From NCBI GenBank assembly GCA_015680685.1, contig MNCI01015001.1, forward strand, positions 386,821-450,820: DNA of 64,000 nucleotides, written 5' to 3'. This DNA comes from Gnetum montanum (taxonomy: Eukaryota > Streptophyta > Gnetopsida > Gnetales > Gnetaceae). The position numbers and the translations under genes are program-made. Every line of letters begins with the position of its first letter. Position 1 is the first letter of the stretch. Below, piece after piece: positions 1-11,802 of this stretch. The notes below the pieces were generated by a model, which was not told where the DNA came from, did not search any database, and saw only the letters and a list, made by a program, of their open reading frames with translations.

Positions 1-959
1 GCATTGAGGTCATGATCAATTCCTACACATTGTAGTGTTTTCCTTTGATGAAAAATTATAGAAGTTTAGTAAATTCATCGATTGGAATTTTGTTATTCAT
101 GTCCTTAATTGGAAGAATCTGTTGCCTTTAAACTATTGCTTAAATATTGGCAAGTTTCAGCAATTTTTTGTGTTTCTTGAAAAAAACATACATACTAGAA
201 TAAACGTGTTTGAAATTGGAAAAAAAACTGCAATTAATAATAAAGTTAACTGAAATTAAATTAATCAATTAAAAATTAAATTATTAAAAATTCTGCAATA
301 GTACTACCTACCACACTTCACCACCTACAGCTACCAGCATTGGCACATGTTTGCCTACTTGATCCTTGCCTGCCATTTCCTACTACCTCTTGCACATCCC
401 TCGCTGCATCACATCATATAGGCCCTTCATGGCCACATGCATCCCATAGGGTTGCACTATTACCCATGTTTTCTATCACATTCCCATGACTTATCAACAT
501 CAAACTGTGTCCTTAGCATGTTGCCTCGCTCTACCATTAATTTGTTGTTGCTTACTAAGGAGATGCCATGGCCAAATTTGCAACACTGTCATGGTCCCAG
601 CCCTCACGTAGTCACCATGGGCCTTGTGGCCCAGCAGGTCTAGCAAGGCTGCTTAAGATTGCTTGTCGCAAGGCTAGGATAAGCTTCTTACCTTCCTAGG
701 CTACAGTTGCTAAACCCTTGCTCTCTTGCATAGCCACTCTTTTGCTCCACATCTCTCTTTGTGTGTTGTAGTCTACTCCCACATAGCCAGGACAAGATTA
801 CCATTGTTCCCATTAGGCAATTACAAAGCCTATGATGTGGTTGGTGAGGGCATGGATATGTATGATGTGAATTTTCTATTGATATACATGGAAATTCTCA
901 CATATGTGTATCATGTTGACATGAATGCATGCTTATGGTGACGAAGAAAGATTGTGACT
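1..959. other. No recognisable gene
   Basis: AT-rich in the first 300 bases, then moderately C-rich to about 940. Only short chance reading frames are present, with no domain, splice-supported exon pattern or transposon end that I can recognise. Confidence 0.6.
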
Positions 960-2815
960 CACATATGCTCACATCTTCTTTAGACTATGAGGTAGTATGC
1001 ACTGCACCCTCTCACAGTCCCTACCAAAAGGCACCTAGACCTTCCAAAAGGTAACAATTACATGTAATTTGATGCTACTAAAAGAAAGGGAAACATTTGG
1101 AAGGTTGAAGATCATCCGGAAGGCATTAATACCTTCTAGTTGCAAATAATTTCTTGGAAATTATGGCTTCCAAAAAGCAGAGAATCATCTAGTTGCAAAT
1201 TGTAGCTAAATTGTGAGGGGATATGACTAGCACCCTCCCATAGTCCCTACCAGAAGGCTCTTAGACCTTCTAGAAGGGTATAATTGCTTCAAGATCTTGG
1301 CTTTCGAAAGGTAGAGGATCATCTAATTGTAGATTCTAGTTAGACTGTAAGGTAGTGCAAGTAGCACCCTCTCATAGTCCTGCCAAAAGGCATCTAGACC
1401 TTCTAAAAGGTAACAATTTCTTGTCATTTGATTCTATCAGAACCAAGAGGGTCATTTAGAAGGTTGAAGACCATTTAGAAGGCATTAAGACCTTGTTGTT
1501 GCAAATAATTACTTGGAAATTGTGGCATCTAGAAGGTATAGGGTCATCTAGTTGCAAATTCTATCTTAACTACAAAAGGATGTGACTAGCACACTCTCAT
1601 AGTTCCTACTGTAAGGCTTTTAGACCTTCCAAAAGAGTACAATTACTCCAAGATTCTAACTTCTTGAAGGTAGAGGGTCATCTAGTTCTATATTCTAGCT
1701 AAAGTGTGAGGTAGTGTGATCCACACCCTTCCATAGTCCCTATCAAAAGGCACTAAGATGTTCTAGAAGGTAGTGTGTGGGGGTGCGACTAGCACCCTCT
1801 TGCAATTCCTATTGGAAGGCTCTTAGACCTTCTAGTATGGTACAATTGCTCCAAGATCATAGCTTCTAAAAGGAAAAGGATCATCTTATTGTAGATTTGA
1901 GATAGACTGTGAGGTAGTGCAATTAGCACCCTTTTGCAGTCCCTACCGAAAGTCACCCATACCTTCTAGAAGGTAACAATTTCTTGTAATTGATGCTACT
2001 AGAAGGAAGAGCATCATCTGGAAGGCTGAAGATCATCCGAAAGGCATTAAGATCTTTTGGTTGTAAATAATTACTTGGATATTATTTCTTTCAAAAGGCA
2101 AAGATCATCCAATTGCAAATTCTAGTTACAATGCAAGGGGGTGTGACTAGCACCCTCCTGCAATCCCTATCGAAAGGCTCTTAAACCTTCTAGTAGGATA
2201 CAACTGTGCCAATATCTTAGCTTCCAAAAGGTAGAGGGTCATCTTATTATAGATTTGAGTTAGACTGTGAGGTAGTGCAACTAGCACCCTCCCATAGTCC
2301 CTACTAGAAGGCACCCATATCTTCTGAAAGGTAACAATTGCTTGTAATTTGATGCTATCGGAAGAAGGAGGGTCATCTAGAAGGTTGAAGATCATCTAGA
2401 AGGCATTAAGACCTTTCAGTTGTGAATAATTTCTTGGAGATTGTTGCTTTTGAAAGGTAGAGGATCATCTAGTTGTAAATTGTAGCTAAACAATAAGGGG
2501 GTGTGACTTGCATCCTACCACAGTCCCTACTAGAAAGCTCTTAGACCTTCGAGTAGGGTACATGCTTTAAGATCTTAGCTTTTAGAAGCAAGAGGATCAT
2601 CAAGTTGTAGATTCTAGCTAAACTATGAGGCAATGCAACAAGCACCCTCTCGTAGTCCCTATCGAAAGGCACCTAGACCTATTGAAGGGTAACAATTGTT
2701 GGTAATTTGGTGCTATGAGAGGGAAGAGGGTCATTCAAAAAGTTGAAAATCATCCAAAAGGCATTAAGACCTTCTGATGTTGAATAATTTCTTGGAAATT
2801 GTGGCTTCCATTAGA
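960..2815. repeat. Satellite-like tandem array, 359 bp higher-order unit
   Basis: The anchor CACCCTC..AGTCCCTACC recurs at about 1006, 1231, 1365, 1590, 1724, 1793, 1926, 2151, 2285, 2511 and 2643. Spacings alternate between about 225 and 134, giving a 359 bp unit made of two related half-units, roughly five copies in all. One spacing is 69 instead of 225, so one unit has lost about 156 bp. Words such as AGAAGG and TCATCTAGTTGCAAATTCTAGCT recur within each half-unit. The array decays after about 2815. No coding frame survives across it. Copies are clearly diverged, so the array is old or unhomogenised. Confidence 0.9.
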
Positions 2816-4657
2816 ACAAAATTATAACAATTTTTCATCTTTCCTATGACCATTGCACTTCCTAAAACCTAAATCCTAAACTCAAAGTAATGCTACAATT
2901 CAAGCCTAATGTAACACGATGTTTAAATTAACATCTAACATTAAATCACAAATGAAAATCACATACTTTGTATAACAATAAATATGAAAACTTTTATAAT
3001 TCCTATTATCCTTCTTATGTTTCCATGTTATCATACTTAACCTTCATCCTATGACTTTTCATAATTTTTCCAATTAAATACTAAGCTTACATTGCAAGTG
3101 ATGGTATCCCAAGATATCTTTGTGCCTTGGGTGTTAACTTTTAGTCTTGGCCATTATATGTTAGGAGTTTTGTTTATCATATAAATAATTTCCATAATTT
3201 CTAGTTCTTTTACAACCAACTATTCCTATATGAAATACATGCAAGGAAAAGTTGGTTGTCTTCCAACACATAACCATAAATCTCTAGTCTTTTGTAATAG
3301 ATCATAGATAACAAGAGGCTAAAGCTACACCTGTTATATTAGTTTAATTTGATTTATCAAACATGGAAAATTCTATGATTACTAATGTAATACCTATGTA
3401 TTGAACTCATCATACTTAACTATCATATAATGACTATTCATAACCATTTAAATTAAACACTAAGTTTATAATAGAAGTTTTGGTATCCCAAGAGGTTATC
3501 GTGCCTCTAGTATTAATTTATAGTTTGGTTGTTATACACTAGGGTATATTTTTTTTATGGCACTAAGAGTGCAAGCTAATTCTACTCGCAATATTTTGTA
3601 GTTCATCTACTAAAGTATTTTGGAAGTTATCATGTCTTTGAATGGGCTTAAACTTCACATATTTTTGGCCTTCCAGATGGTCAAACTATCTTCTAGTTAG
3701 AATTGTGTTTGACTAGTGCTCACAGGACTTCACAAACTTTTACATAAACTACAAATCACAATTTTTAATGCCACTCATAGTATATGTGTGAATTTCATAA
3801 GGTCACATCGCATGGTATGTGGTAAAAAATAAAAATGATGGTAAACAATTTACCCCCTTCATTCTTCTTTTTCTACATTTCATGAGGACACTGCAAACAT
3901 TGGAAGGGAGTGAAGAGCATTACATGGCTAATCACATTATCTTTGAAGGCCAATGTTGTTGATGATATTTCATTCCAAATCCAAATGTCAAGGAATTGAA
4001 GATTCTCCTCTACTGAATGGATTACACACTTTGTATGATTGACAGAACAACATTTGCTACTAATAAGGTACACTACTTGCTCTCATTTCATTCATATTAT
4101 ACTGAGTTATCAAACATAAAAAAATTTTCAATAATGTCATACTTAGGTTTCCAACTAGTTATACATAACTATCATCCCATGATTATTCATAATGTTTTGA
4201 TTTAAACGCAAATTTTATGAGAATAATGTTAGTATATGCTAGGATTTTTTTCAACCTTTTACCTTGTTTGTCTCAATTGTTAACTTTTAGTCTTTGCTAC
4301 TATACATTAGGGATATTTTTCATATGGCTATTACCTGTGGATAGTACAAGATATTGCTAAGCACAACAACTCATAGTACATTACTGGAAGGTCTAAGGGA
4401 AGGGGTTTAGGATTTGCGTGAGAGTTTTACCTTGTTTTCCTTGCAACCCATTTAGTAAACTACAATTCCCATAGTTTAATGTGGCTCACATCATTATGTG
4501 AAACTCACATTAGATCACAACATTGTAAGTTAAAAAAACAAAAAAGCACTACAAACAATTTACTAATTTACCACATCATTTTCTAAATTTCATTAGCATC
4601 GTGGATGACACAAAGCATGGAAAGGGAGTGAAGACCATTGCATTAGTATTAACAATG
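2816..4657. repeat. Degenerate long tandem repeat, about 400-740 bp spacing
   Basis: AT-rich noncoding sequence with repeated landmarks. The phrase around TCATACTTA..CTATCAT..ATGA.T.TTCATAA occurs near 3032, 3411 and 4137. GGAAGGGAGTGAAGA(G/C)CATT occurs near 3902 and 4621. GTTAACTTTTAGTCTT-type sequence occurs near 3135 and 4277. The sequence right of element A (12618 onward) matches the sequence after 3946, so the element interrupts a further copy. No reading frame is convincing. Confidence 0.55.
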
Positions 4658-4662
4658 TCATT
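4658..4662. repeat. Left target-site duplication of element A (TCATT)
   Basis: TCATT here and at 12618-12622 are identical and directly flank the LTR ends. This is the 5 bp duplication expected of a Ty3/gypsy integrase and fixes the element boundaries. Confidence 0.93.
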
Positions 4663-4753
4663 TGATGGGACCCGATATCGCATGGGCCACGATATCGCAT
4701 CCCCCACGATATCGCATACGCGATATCATAGTCCACTGCAATGTCTATAAATA
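4663..4753 (+). promoter_or_regulatory. U3 promoter: GATATCG array and TATA box (A, 5' LTR)
   Basis: Four GATATC words, mostly in the form CACGATATCGCAT, fill the 83 bp between the LTR start and TATAAATA at 4746-4753. Transcription would be expected to start about 30 bp downstream. The array is presumably the enhancer, since no other U3 sequence exists; this is inference. Confidence 0.75.
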
Positions 4754-5470
4754 AGAAGCGACTCTCCCTCATTTCATCCTAGTTTTAGATTATAGTGAAA
4801 CTCTTGTAGTTTGATCTCTCTAGAGTTAGATTATTTTCCAGTGTCTGCCCACAGTGTGGTGATTGTAATTGTACGACATTCTTTATTCGAGTGTGACGTA
4901 CTTGGACACGTACATGACCAAAAATAAAGATCGAGATTACTTCATCATTGTAGCATTCACTTTGTTATTTATTTGTTTATTTAAATGTTATTTACTACTT
5001 TCTCTCTCACCCTGATCTCCTAGTAACGCGAAATGAGTACAACTTGATTACGAGCATTTAAGTGTGACTACTTGGTATCCTAGTGGTGTACCTAGGATCT
5101 GCGCTTAGTAATCCCAGTGGTAGTCGTGCACGAGGTCCAAGCTGTGTATGAATGATCAAGGAATCGGATACTCATTACACTTAGGCTAGATTAGATTTTC
5201 TTACCTTTTTCCTCCTAGCTTAGCTTAGTTAATATTACTTTCCATTACCTTCAAGAGTAGCATTAGATTAGGAAACCAATCATACACCTCACTTTGGACT
5301 AAACCATACATGACAAATATAATACTAGTCCAGGTGGGAAGACAAAAAAATGTGACCTAAGGCTAATTGTCTAGGTGCCACAACTAGTTCGTCTACGGAG
5401 TTTGACCGGATCGCACATGAGAACGCTTGTATTTGTATGGCTGAGTATAGGGGTATCTCGCCACTCATCA
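4663..5470 (+). repeat. 5' LTR of element A
   Basis: 808 bp from TGATGGGACC to CCACTCATCA. The region before the TATA box is only 83 bp. The rest (R/U5, about 720 bp) holds an AATAAA at 4923-4928 as a candidate polyadenylation signal and blocks shared with the LTRs of B, C, D and E, such as GACTACTTGGTA and the terminal GTAGGGGTATCTCGCCACTCATCA-like segment. It matches 11803-12617 along its whole length. Confidence 0.93.
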
Positions 5471-5489
5471 TAGGCACCGTTGTCGGGGA
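5471..5489 (+). other. Primer binding site, tRNA-Asp type
   Basis: TAGGCACCGTTGTCGGGGA starts immediately after the 5' LTR. It matches the complement of the plant tRNA-Asp 3' end known from Athila/Tat elements except for three transitions, two of them the G-to-A or C-to-T changes expected at decayed CpG sites. Confidence 0.85.
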
Positions 5490-5601
5490 TGGTGCTAGTT
5501 ATCTAGATTAGTTATATCATACAAGGTCACTGTAAAGAACTTAAAGATATATCTCTTAGAAAGAAGTAATTATAAAAAGTTACTTAAATTCACACACAAC
5601 A

Positions 5602-7285
5602 ATGCCTCTCCTACAAGACAATAATAACACCACACTTAGTGAGGAAGTTCATTGGAGAACCAACGAACTATATAATGATGAAGATTGGAGTATGCAACCT
5701 GAAGTGGGATTTTCTTATGAACATGAATGAAAAAAATGTCATCCTAACACACGAAGGAATAACCTACAAGATGATGATGAACCCCCACTGGCCACTACAA
5801 GGTTAACACAAATACAAGAGGCTATTCAAATCTCATGTAGGCATTGTAAAGAGAGCCGTCTACCTAGGCTCAATTTAAACAGCTTTCCCAAATTTTTAGG
5901 AGGCTATGACTTAGATCTGTATCAACATTTACAAGCCTTCTACGATTCCTGCAAATGGAATAACATTGATAACAGGTGGAAAAAACTTAAGCTCTTTCCT
6001 ATGACACTCGTTGACCAAGCAAAAGTATGGTATAGATCATTAAAACCAAATTCAATACGATGCTGGTCAACAATGGTACAAGTTTTTAATGAAAAATATC
6101 AAACCTACGCAAGAGTGTCAGCCTTGAGGAAACAAATCCAAGAGTGGAAANATAAAAAGGAGAAATCAACTAATTTCAAGGTGGAAACATCATCTTTGCC
6201 AATACAAAAAACATTAGAAGAAGCTGAGGAAAAGATCAATAAGATGTTGGAATGGATGAATCAAAAGTGTGGAGAATTTATCAACAATATTGGAGATAGA
6301 GTTTTCACAACCCAAGAAGCAGGAAGAAATAGTAGACATTCAGAAAGAAGGGATAAGGAAAATAAGAGCTTAACTGCCAATCATACGTATGAATGTAACA
6401 TATGCCTGAACGATCTCCCCAAGGGTCAATGCCCAATATTGTTACATTTACATGAGCATTGGGGAAACATGCTACATCCAGAGTTCGTACAGAGGTACTG
6501 TGTTCGATCACAGTGGCAACAATCCCAGTCATGGGGGAATCCACCCTTAGACTGGAGGCACCCTTCATATTGTCTGAATCCAAACACTTATCAAGTTCAA
6601 CATCTTGTTTCTCCAATTGGGCCAACACACTTTATCTCATCACATTACTATTCCCCACAATAGTATCAACCCATGCCTCCAACACAACCACCACCTTGTG
6701 CACTTATATTCCTCCTAACTTTCAACATTCTCATCCTTTCCCTCCTTCCACAGTGCCACCAAATGTTCCTAAGGTGCCTGCACCACTGCAACAACCCATG
6801 AACGAAACTTGTGCTACTGCTACTAACAGCAGTGAAAAGCCTCCTCGACATTAAAAGTGTCCTTTCTTTAAACATGGCCATAAGAAGAAACAACACAATT
6901 TCGAGGCCACTGCATCCTCCAACTTAGCACAAGTCCCACACTGTGGTGCATCCTTACCTTTGAACTCAATGCCTCATGTAACTTCATCAGGGCCACCAAC
7001 TCACACTCCAACAATAATACGGCCCAATGAACACAACCATGGGAGGCATCATTCTAATCCTTGCATACCATCTTCCAATCATCAACATGATAGTGGGTCA
7101 ACTCATTATCCAGGAACTACATCATATAAAGTGCCCCACTATGCTTATTATAATCAAGTGTGTGAACCCCGATGGGGTAAGTATGGACCAGTTCCACTAT
7201 TTTCAACATGCAAGGATCCTCATCCTTCATTTATTAATCCTTGCCATGCTCAACCGATTAGTTATGGGGGATATCCCCCGTTCTA
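5602..7285 (+). pseudogene. gag: gag of element A, broken
   Basis: The frame starts at the ATG at 5602, aligned with the start in element B. A TGA lies near 5728. A retrotransposon gag capsid segment covers about 5830-6150 (LKLFP..L...AKVWYRSL and FNEKYQTYARV). A degraded zinc knuckle CNICLNDLPKGQC (about 6393) has Leu in place of the His. A His/Pro/Ser-rich C-terminal tail follows. The frame shifts near 6695 from the 5602 frame to the frame ending at 7285, and there are further stops at 6661 and 6852. Compared with B, about 100 codons are missing exactly at the N at 6151, and about 280 bp of the N-terminal region are also missing. The role would have been packaging of element RNA into cytoplasmic particles. 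Confidence 0.85.
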
Positions 7286-8640
7286 AATAACAAGAAGGAT
7301 TAATAAATATTTTTCATTTTCTTTAATTTTTCAATTTTTGTTTTCTAGTTTTTCATTTTTAACTTTTTGTTTTATCTTTTTATCTTTTTGTGTTTTTTGT
7401 GTTTTTGTCTTTTAATGTTTTTTGTAAGTAATCTCGTCTATGAATAAAACACTCATGTGGATCATTGGTTGAGGTGTGTTCTATGTTGTTAAGTCATGAG
7501 TGATCAATTATTTAGATAGTGAGCCATTACATCCACTCATCCCTTCTACAAATAAAGAGGTTCTATTCAAGGGTACAGTGATATTCTTGACATTCTTAGA
7601 ACTTAAAATTAATTTTGTGTTCATTGTATCCCGAATGAAGAAGGATGGACCAAGAGGGAATGATTAGAGTGTGACATCAAGGGGATTTTTGGAATCTCTT
7701 TGGTGATGTTTGTAGGAGTTATCATGCAACATGGTTGTACTAAGGTCCTTGTAGGTCTAATGAAAAATGGGAGTAAGAGTAATCAAAAAGGGCACTCGAA
7801 AATCAAATGCTATTCTAGGGGGTCCCATTGGAAAGACATGCACCCATGCTTGAAGGTTGGCGATTTCTCTGGATTCAGTAAAGTGAGAAAGAAAAAGAAA
7901 ACAACCAAATTCCACGAAACAAAAGTCACTCCTCCCTTGCATAAAACGCCAAGTGATCGTATGCCTTGTTGTTATGGTACTCTCATAGTTGCTCATCATG
8001 GGATGAAACAATGTGATGTCACTGATTAGAGGAATGGACTTGGTCCTGATCTTGGAACGATGGGTTAATGACACCTTAATCATGCTTTACACACGGGATT
8101 CACTATGCCCCGGGTCAGTTACCTCATGTCCCAATCTCTACGATCCCTTTCTATACTTCGTCTCATCTTACTATTTGTGTAATTGTAGCTCGTGTCCCAT
8201 GTAACATAGAATTTTCATCTCATTTCGGTGTTAATTACATGTGTGTGTATTGTGGAGTTAGTGTGGATTACATTTAACCCTTCTAGTACCCACGGACACT
8301 TTAAGTATGGTTACACAATGGCATAATAGGTTGAAACCTGCTTTGGGGAGGACCCACTTGTGTAATTTTTTGTAATCTTCACTAATTCTCTAGCTCAAAC
8401 ACACAATTTCTTACCCTCAACTTAACTTTTCATAATTTTCTTTCCCTACTATTATCCCTCTAAATTTTAACATTCCAATGTACCATTACATTCATTTTTT
8501 TTTCTTAACCACCAAATTTTTACAGCTAAAGGTTGCATCATTATCATTAAAAGTGCCTCTCGAATCAATGAAATTACCCTAGGATATCTTAATACTTGCT
8601 AATGTCCTCAATTTCCAACATTAATTTCCAGAAAAATCAT
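7286..8640 (+). other. Noncoding spacer shared by elements A and B
   Basis: Follows gag. It opens with a T-rich tract (7300-7425), then an AATAAA-containing segment at about 7442. The sequence is collinear with 24128-25370 of element B, so it belongs to the element. Only short frames are seen; none aligns between copies as a conserved protein. The position corresponds to where pol would sit in an autonomous element. Confidence 0.6.
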
Positions 8641-8675
8641 TAAAAATTTGGTATTTCTCATGTGTCTCACATCAC

Positions 8676-8757
8676 TAGGGATGAGATATCGCGTCCCACA
8701 TGATATCGCATACGTGATGTCTTGTACGCGATATCGCGTCCTATTTTCCTATAAATA
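8676..8757 (+). promoter_or_regulatory. Internal promoter-like GATATCG array and TATA box (A)
   Basis: Three or more GATATCGC-type words (about 8684-8738) directly precede TATAAATA at 8750-8757, repeating the layout of the LTR promoter in the interior of the element, about 610 bp upstream of the extra ORF. Element B keeps a shorter version at 25388-25441. It may be a captured LTR piece or a second promoter for the extra ORF; function is inferred. Confidence 0.6.
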
Positions 8758-8795
8758 GGTACCCCCACTACAACACTTAGCATAATTTTTCCATT

Positions 8796-9078
8796 CACGT
8801 GGGGGGAGTTGTTGAAATTTTTCTCTGCAACTTGCGATTGTATGACCCTTTCTTTTTCACTCATATCTTGTTCACTGGTGCTCCGATTTTAATTCCGTTT
8901 GAACCTGCTTACACCTGGAGTGTTCAGTTTAGTCATGGGGGAGTTGTTGAAATTTTTCTTTACGACTTGCGATTATGTGACCCTTGCTTTTTCACTCATA
9001 TCTTGTTCACTAGTGCTACGATTTTAATTCTGCTTGAACCTGCTTACACCCGGAGTGTTCAGTTTAGTCGTGGGGGCG
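8796..9078 (+). repeat. Tandem duplication of about 137 bp in the extra ORF leader
   Basis: Two adjacent copies (about 8796-8933 and 8934-9078) share GGGGGAGTTGTTGAAATTTTT near the start and GGAGTGTTCAGTTTAGTC at the end. Element B has a single copy (about 25490-25640). Each copy boundary carries a G-run of the AGTC(G/A)TGGGGG type that resembles the real PPT. Confidence 0.85.
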
Positions 9079-9365
9079 AGACACTTACTGAAAAGTGCCT
9101 AACTTTTTTGAAATTTATCATCACCCAAAGAACATCAATTAGGGTAATTAACTTAACACTTAGAATAATTGTGCCTGAAAATAATTTAACCCTTAGGAAT
9201 ACCGGGAGATTAAAAATGGAAACCACCTAAGTCATAGGACTCATCATTACAAACTTTCGAGCACGATCACACATTATAACATAAGATCTTTAATTAAGAT
9301 AAGTAGTAAGGTATAACTTGATTTCCAAAACAACCTTATTAACGCTTGGCCTATGTGATTGCAAA

Positions 9366-11648
9366 ATGACCCTGAAACGTGCACAGCAAGAGGGTCCTAC
9401 TCAAGGTGGAATGAAATGATCTCTGAGAGGTAGAAGACAAGGCCCTGCCAGATAACATGTAGAACATGAGGTGCAATCATTCAGCATCCATCAAGAAGAA
9501 CCTCCTACCGAATGGTCCAGGCAGGCAGAAGTGGGAGCTGCTGCTATGCCTGAACTGGGACAACAACTCACGTTGCCACTAGAATGTGTTCAGGCTATCC
9601 ATGAGAATTCCACATTCGCAGCGGTGATTGTGGAGCTAAACTTCAAATATTTTGCAAAGTTCGCTCCTGAGGCTGTTAGGGATCATCTCAAGGGATCTCC
9701 CTTATGGCATGTCCTCTCTGAAAGTAGTGCCTGGTACTTAGGTGAAACGTACCAGTTCTAGCACAATAGGGAATAAAGCACCATGGTTAACATTTGTTAT
9801 GTGACAGTTGATTTCTCTACACAGGCTATTTCGGAAGTGTTAAACCTTTCGAATTTAGGGCCCCACGTTGCTCGTTTACCCACTCGTTCAGACCCCGATG
9901 TGTGAAAGGATTGGTTAGAGAAGGCTTATGGTAGATATAAAGCATTTGGTAAACTGACGATGGAAGAGAGGATTTATTTTAAAATTAGAACATATCATCT
10001 CTTCCCCACAAAAGGCTTAAAAAGAATATCAATGTATGCAGCGAGAGGATGTGCAGTGTTAATGGGAAAGGTTAACACTAACCTATCCCATCTATATTTG
10101 ATGGAGATTCTAAGGCGGTTTGAAGAACAGAAGACAGGGAAGTTGGCACTGCCTTTCCCTTATCTCATTAGAAAGCTTTGCCAACGTGTTGGTATTCGAG
10201 GATACACTAATGATGTTCTCCGAAAAGCTCAAAATGCTTCATATGCTAAATTGCTAAAGGCGCCAGTTCCAAGAAAGAGCACTGGCGAAGAGCTGAGACC
10301 AGAACAAGAAGAATAAGAAAAAGAATAGGTGGTTGGAACTAGTCAACCTCTAGCCACAGGTCCTTGCCGACAACAAGAAACAGGGCCCCGCACAAGCCAG
10401 GATCAGCCTTCACCGCAAGACTACAGACTGTCAATGAGCCATCTTAGGGCCATCACTAACATGGTTAGTTGGGAAAGTCGTGATGATGCAAAACTCTTCC
10501 GCATCATCAACAATGCCAGATAGCCTATAGTTTCATTGGATCACATAAGGGGAGAAATATCCATTCAAATAGGAGGAGGGGAAAGTAGATGGTCACAACA
10601 GATCTTAGGAAATGCAACATCTTTCTAGGTGCAATGAGAGATTGGTGAAGGGGCCACTGTGGTGGTCATGTAACACCAGAATGCTGCAGGAGCTACTGAA
10701 GTGGTCGTTGATTACATCAAAGAGTTCTTCAATGTACCTATTGTGCTACTAGTTGATCTTATAGGAGCACGAGATGCTCAAATTTTGGCTGGAACCTCGA
10801 TGACTCTTGCGAAACATGAGGATGTGCTTGATCGATTACTACAAACAGGGCAAGTTCTGATGTCCCTATTTGACATCCCTTAGGATGTAACCACAATTCA
10901 ATCAAACCTCATTTCCACGAAGGGGAAACTGATCATATCTGAAGTAAGGGCCGAGCCTGCTGAAGCTGAAGTGCAGAAATTCCAAGAGTAGCTTGTAGCC
11001 TTACAAGCAGCACAGTGGGATCCTTTGCAATTTGTTCCCGTAGACCAGCTAGAAAGTTTCAACACTGAGCAATTAACAAAGCTAATCGTAGAGAATAAAA
11101 AGGTGGTAGAAGAAAAGGAGAAGGTTGTTTGGGATGCCTCCGCAGCAGAAGTGCAAATCCATGCACATCTTAAGGCACTTAAGGCCTTAGAAGAAGAGAA
11201 TAAGCAGTTGGTTGCAGATAACCTTCGGTTGACCTCTGTAGAGAAACAAAAGAATGTTCTCGTTGAACACTTTCATCAGCTACGAGAATAATTCATTCGT
11301 CTCGAGGTGGTAAAAGCAAGCTACCAAGGATAGAAAGATATTGCAACCGAATTGGCTCGACGACTAATAGATCTTCATGAATACAAAGGCAAAGCCAGAG
11401 CCTATGAGGAGGAATGATGGGTGTTCGCGAAGTGGTATGTCAAAGCCAACTAGATGTTCCCACAACTACCCTATCTGTGGGAAGTGCCAACTCTGTCAAA
11501 CATCGGAACATTAGCATGGACGACACAAGACTCTCGAACTGAAGAGAAGCTCCAGGCCATAATTCAACACCATCAAGCTTCAAAGCCTAGAGCACAAGAC
11601 AAAGGAAAAGTGCCCATGGAGGAGCCACCGCCACCAGGAACTACATGA
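9366..11648 (+). pseudogene. Extra ORF of element A (plant transposon-associated protein-like), 17 stops in one frame
   Basis: A single frame of 760 codons runs from the ATG at 9366 to the TGA at 11646 without any frameshift but with 17 internal stops (for example 9417, 9759, 9903, 10314, 10881, 11289, 11451). Residues about 199-317 (EERIYFKIRTYHLFPTKG, then LPFPYLIRKLCQRVGI) resemble the putative plant transposon protein family often found in gypsy elements. The middle is Gln/Pro-rich. Residues about 565-642 form a probable coiled coil (Glu/Lys-rich with heptad Leu/Val). The C-terminus is Lys/Pro-rich. Position between spacer and PPT is where env-like ORFs lie in Athila. No signal peptide or membrane segment is evident, so an envelope role is not supported. 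Function unknown. Confidence 0.7.
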
Positions 11649-11791
11649 GTTCCACATTTTGGTAGTTGTAGCATATTTTTCTATGTTGTGTCTTCCCACA
11701 CTGCAGCATCATTTCATTGTTTTCCCCATCTAATAATCCCATACCTATCCATTGTGTAATCACTGTGACTCGAGGATAAGTTTTTATTCAA

Positions 11792-11802
11792 TCATGGGGG
11801 TA
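11792..11802 (+). other. Polypurine tract of element A
   Basis: TCATGGGGGTA abuts the 3' LTR. The same G-run plus TA precedes the 3' LTR of B, D and E, so it is the conserved plus-strand primer of this superfamily. Confidence 0.75.

Noticed and set aside
960-2815. CRISPR-like regular spacing of a conserved anchor
   Set aside because: The sequence between anchors is itself repeated, so it is an ordinary satellite; the setting is a plant nuclear genome.
5730-7290. Overlapping plus and minus frames in gag of A (6305-6628, 6666-6896, 7027-7290) as extra genes
   Set aside because: Shadows of the gag frame; no homology and not kept in B.
8799-9230. 143-codon frame with repeated LRLYDPFFFTHILFTGA-like units
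   Set aside because: Caused by the 137 bp leader duplication in A; B does not keep the frame.
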